A DNA stretch of 64,000 nucleotides from Streptomyces sp. NBC_01216. Lineage in GTDB: Bacteria > Actinomycetota > Actinomycetes > Streptomycetales > Streptomycetaceae. A program made the translations under genes and the position numbers. Shown in pieces: positions 63,053 through 64,000 of the stretch. The DNA lies in assembly GCF_035994945.1 (NCBI RefSeq), contig NZ_CP108677.1:4216001-4280000 (forward strand). The letters run 5' to 3'. The notes under the pieces were generated by a model. The model was given only the letters and a program-made list of their open reading frames with translations. It was not told where the DNA came from and did no database searches. Positions within the stretch are counted from its first letter, which is position 1, and every line of letters starts with the position of its first letter.

Positions 63053-64000
63053 ATGAGCACGGGCATCGACCAGGACACCTACGCCGTGCTGCGCGATCGC
63101 CTCGCCGCGCAGGCGACCGAACTGGCCCGGCGGGCCGAGGCCCTCAACGAGGCCCGGATCGCCGCCTTCGGGGGCGGAGAGCTCAGCCTCACCCGCACCG
63201 ACCGCGTCCGCACGGAGCACGCCTGCCTGCCCCGGGACGTCGTCGCCGTCGGCGACCTGCTGCTCCTCGGGCACCACACCCCCTCCACGGGCCGCCCCGA
63301 GGCCGCGGTCGCCGACGTGTTCACCCTCTACGACCGAGACCTGAACCCGCTGCCCGAGGACGCGGTGCCCGGTCTCCTCGACGACCCCGCCTTCGTCCGC
63401 GAGTTCGCCGCGCTGCACCGCTACTTCCGCGGTGCCCGGCTGCTGCGGCTGCGCCGTGTCGAAGGCCGCCTGCTGGCCGTCTTCCGTACCGGGGAGAAGG
63501 CCGACGACCTCCGCGTGCTGCGCTGGTCGCTCGGCCCGTCGGGCGAGACGCGCTTCCTCGACGCCCGAGGGGAGCGCGACCACGTCCTCCCCGCCTCGCA
63601 GGACGTCGACTGGGTGGACACGACCCGCGACGACCACGTTCCGGGCCGCCACCCGCACATCTCGCTGGACGGCCGGGTCTACGTCTCCACCGTCGGCGGC
63701 ACGCTGACCCTCAAGACCGAGAACGACACCGAGACCGGCGAAGGCGTCTACTCCGAGCCCGTCGACGAGCCGCTGCAGTCCCTGGCCGACGCCGCCGTCT
63801 CCTACGCGGTCGTGGGCCCCCTGGTCCTGGTGCGCGTCCACCCGTACAAGGAGGAGACCCGACGCCACCTGGTCTTCCACACACTGACCGGCGAGGCGGT
63901 GCGGCTCGACGGCATCGGACAGGCGTGCCTGCGGCTGCCCGAGGACCAGGGCATCGTGTTCCCCGGCGGCTACTGCCTCGCCTCCGGCGCCGTGAAGACC
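63053..64000 (+). CDS. N-terminal part of DUF3686-type 'DNA repair ATPase' (partial)
   Basis: 316 residues visible, open at the window end. The start STGIDQDTYAVLRDRLAAQA, FGGGELSLTRTDRVRTEHAC and VPRDVVAVGDLLLLG-like segment match my memory of the very large proteins annotated as DNA repair ATPases that lie beside YqiK-type flotillins. The visible part is beta-rich; the AAA+ module should lie beyond the edge. Function is unknown; the pairing suggests a membrane-linked machine. Confidence 0.7.
   Translation, partial: MSTGIDQDTYAVLRDRLAAQATELARRAEALNEARIAAFGGGELSLTRTDRVRTEHACLPRDVVAVGDLLLLGHHTPSTGRPEAAVADVFTLYDRDLNPLPEDAVPGLLDDPAFVREFAALHRYFRGARLLRLRRVEGRLLAVFRTGEKADDLRVLRWSLGPSGETRFLDARGERDHVLPASQDVDWVDTTRDDHVPGRHPHISLDGRVYVSTVGGTLTLKTENDTETGEGVYSEPVDEPLQSLADAAVSYAVVGPLVLVRVHPYKEETRRHLVFHTLTGEAVRLDGIGQACLRLPEDQGIVFPGGYCLASGAVKT

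Overview
The window is high-GC actinobacterial DNA, almost certainly a Streptomyces chromosome. Evidence: GTG/TTG starts, long overlapping shadow frames, a SARP-type regulator, DUF6193, DUF6221 and DUF6354-like proteins, and Streptomyces-type IS1380, IS5, IS3 and IS256 elements. All family names come from reading the translations; no search was run.

Layout. (1) 1-2817: the tail of a large protein, probably a defence ATPase, translationally coupled to a PAPS-reductase-like (DndC/BrxP-type) protein. This may be part of a DNA-modification or defence operon and is cut by the window edge. An IS1380-family element follows, then a strong terminator and a small SAM methyltransferase (4699-5352). (2) About 5383-29280: a damaged tailed-phage prophage or prophage remnant lying beside a tRNA-Arg(CCU) gene. 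On the minus strand, from the tRNA inwards, are int (plus strand), an excisionase-like gene, small phage genes, a recombinase lacking its catalytic domain, ParB, and a tightly coupled run: Zn-finger protein, DUF488, small ORF, methyltransferase/Mom-like protein, ParB-like protein, DUF6354-like, VRR-NUC, small ORFs, DUF6193, terS, terL. Portal, scaffold, decoration, capsid and head-joining genes follow. No tail genes are present. Two 1700-bp copies of one IS5-family element are inserted in phage genes: one near the 3' end of terL (TSD TGA) and one just after the start of a head gene (TSD TAA). Between terL and portal, on the opposite strand, sits a three-gene cassette: a possible WXG-like protein, a protein joining a type VII-secretion-like N-terminus to a lytic-transglycosylase-like domain, and a small membrane protein.

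(3) 29.5-33.8 kb: an IS graveyard (IS1380, IS256, IS3 and IS5 relics) enclosing an apparently intact VapBC-like pair with a palindrome upstream. (4) 33.8-54.4 kb: small regulator/enzyme modules, several with visible palindromic operators. They are hydrolase-TetR-membrane protein, hydrolase/SARP, a copper-type operon (membrane protein, SodC-like lipoprotein, CopC), WYL regulator/epoxide hydrolase, DJ-1 operon/GlxA regulator, a MarR region and a PP2C phosphatase. Pseudogenes are interspersed: FAD oxidoreductase, phosphatase, glycosyltransferase tail, a group II intron reverse-transcriptase fragment, a peptidase tail and IS scraps. (5) 54.6-64 kb: a membrane-organisation block with a two-RCK ion-channel-like protein, flotillin, an NfeD-like protein, a PucR regulator, a small membrane protein, a second large flotillin (YqiK type), and the start of a large protein resembling DUF3686 'DNA repair ATPases', cut by the window end.

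The most interesting points are the cassette inside the phage head operon, the coupled methyltransferase/Mom + ParB module, the ATPase/PAPS-reductase pair, the IS5 element with a convergent overlapping passenger gene, and the flotillin/ATPase cluster.
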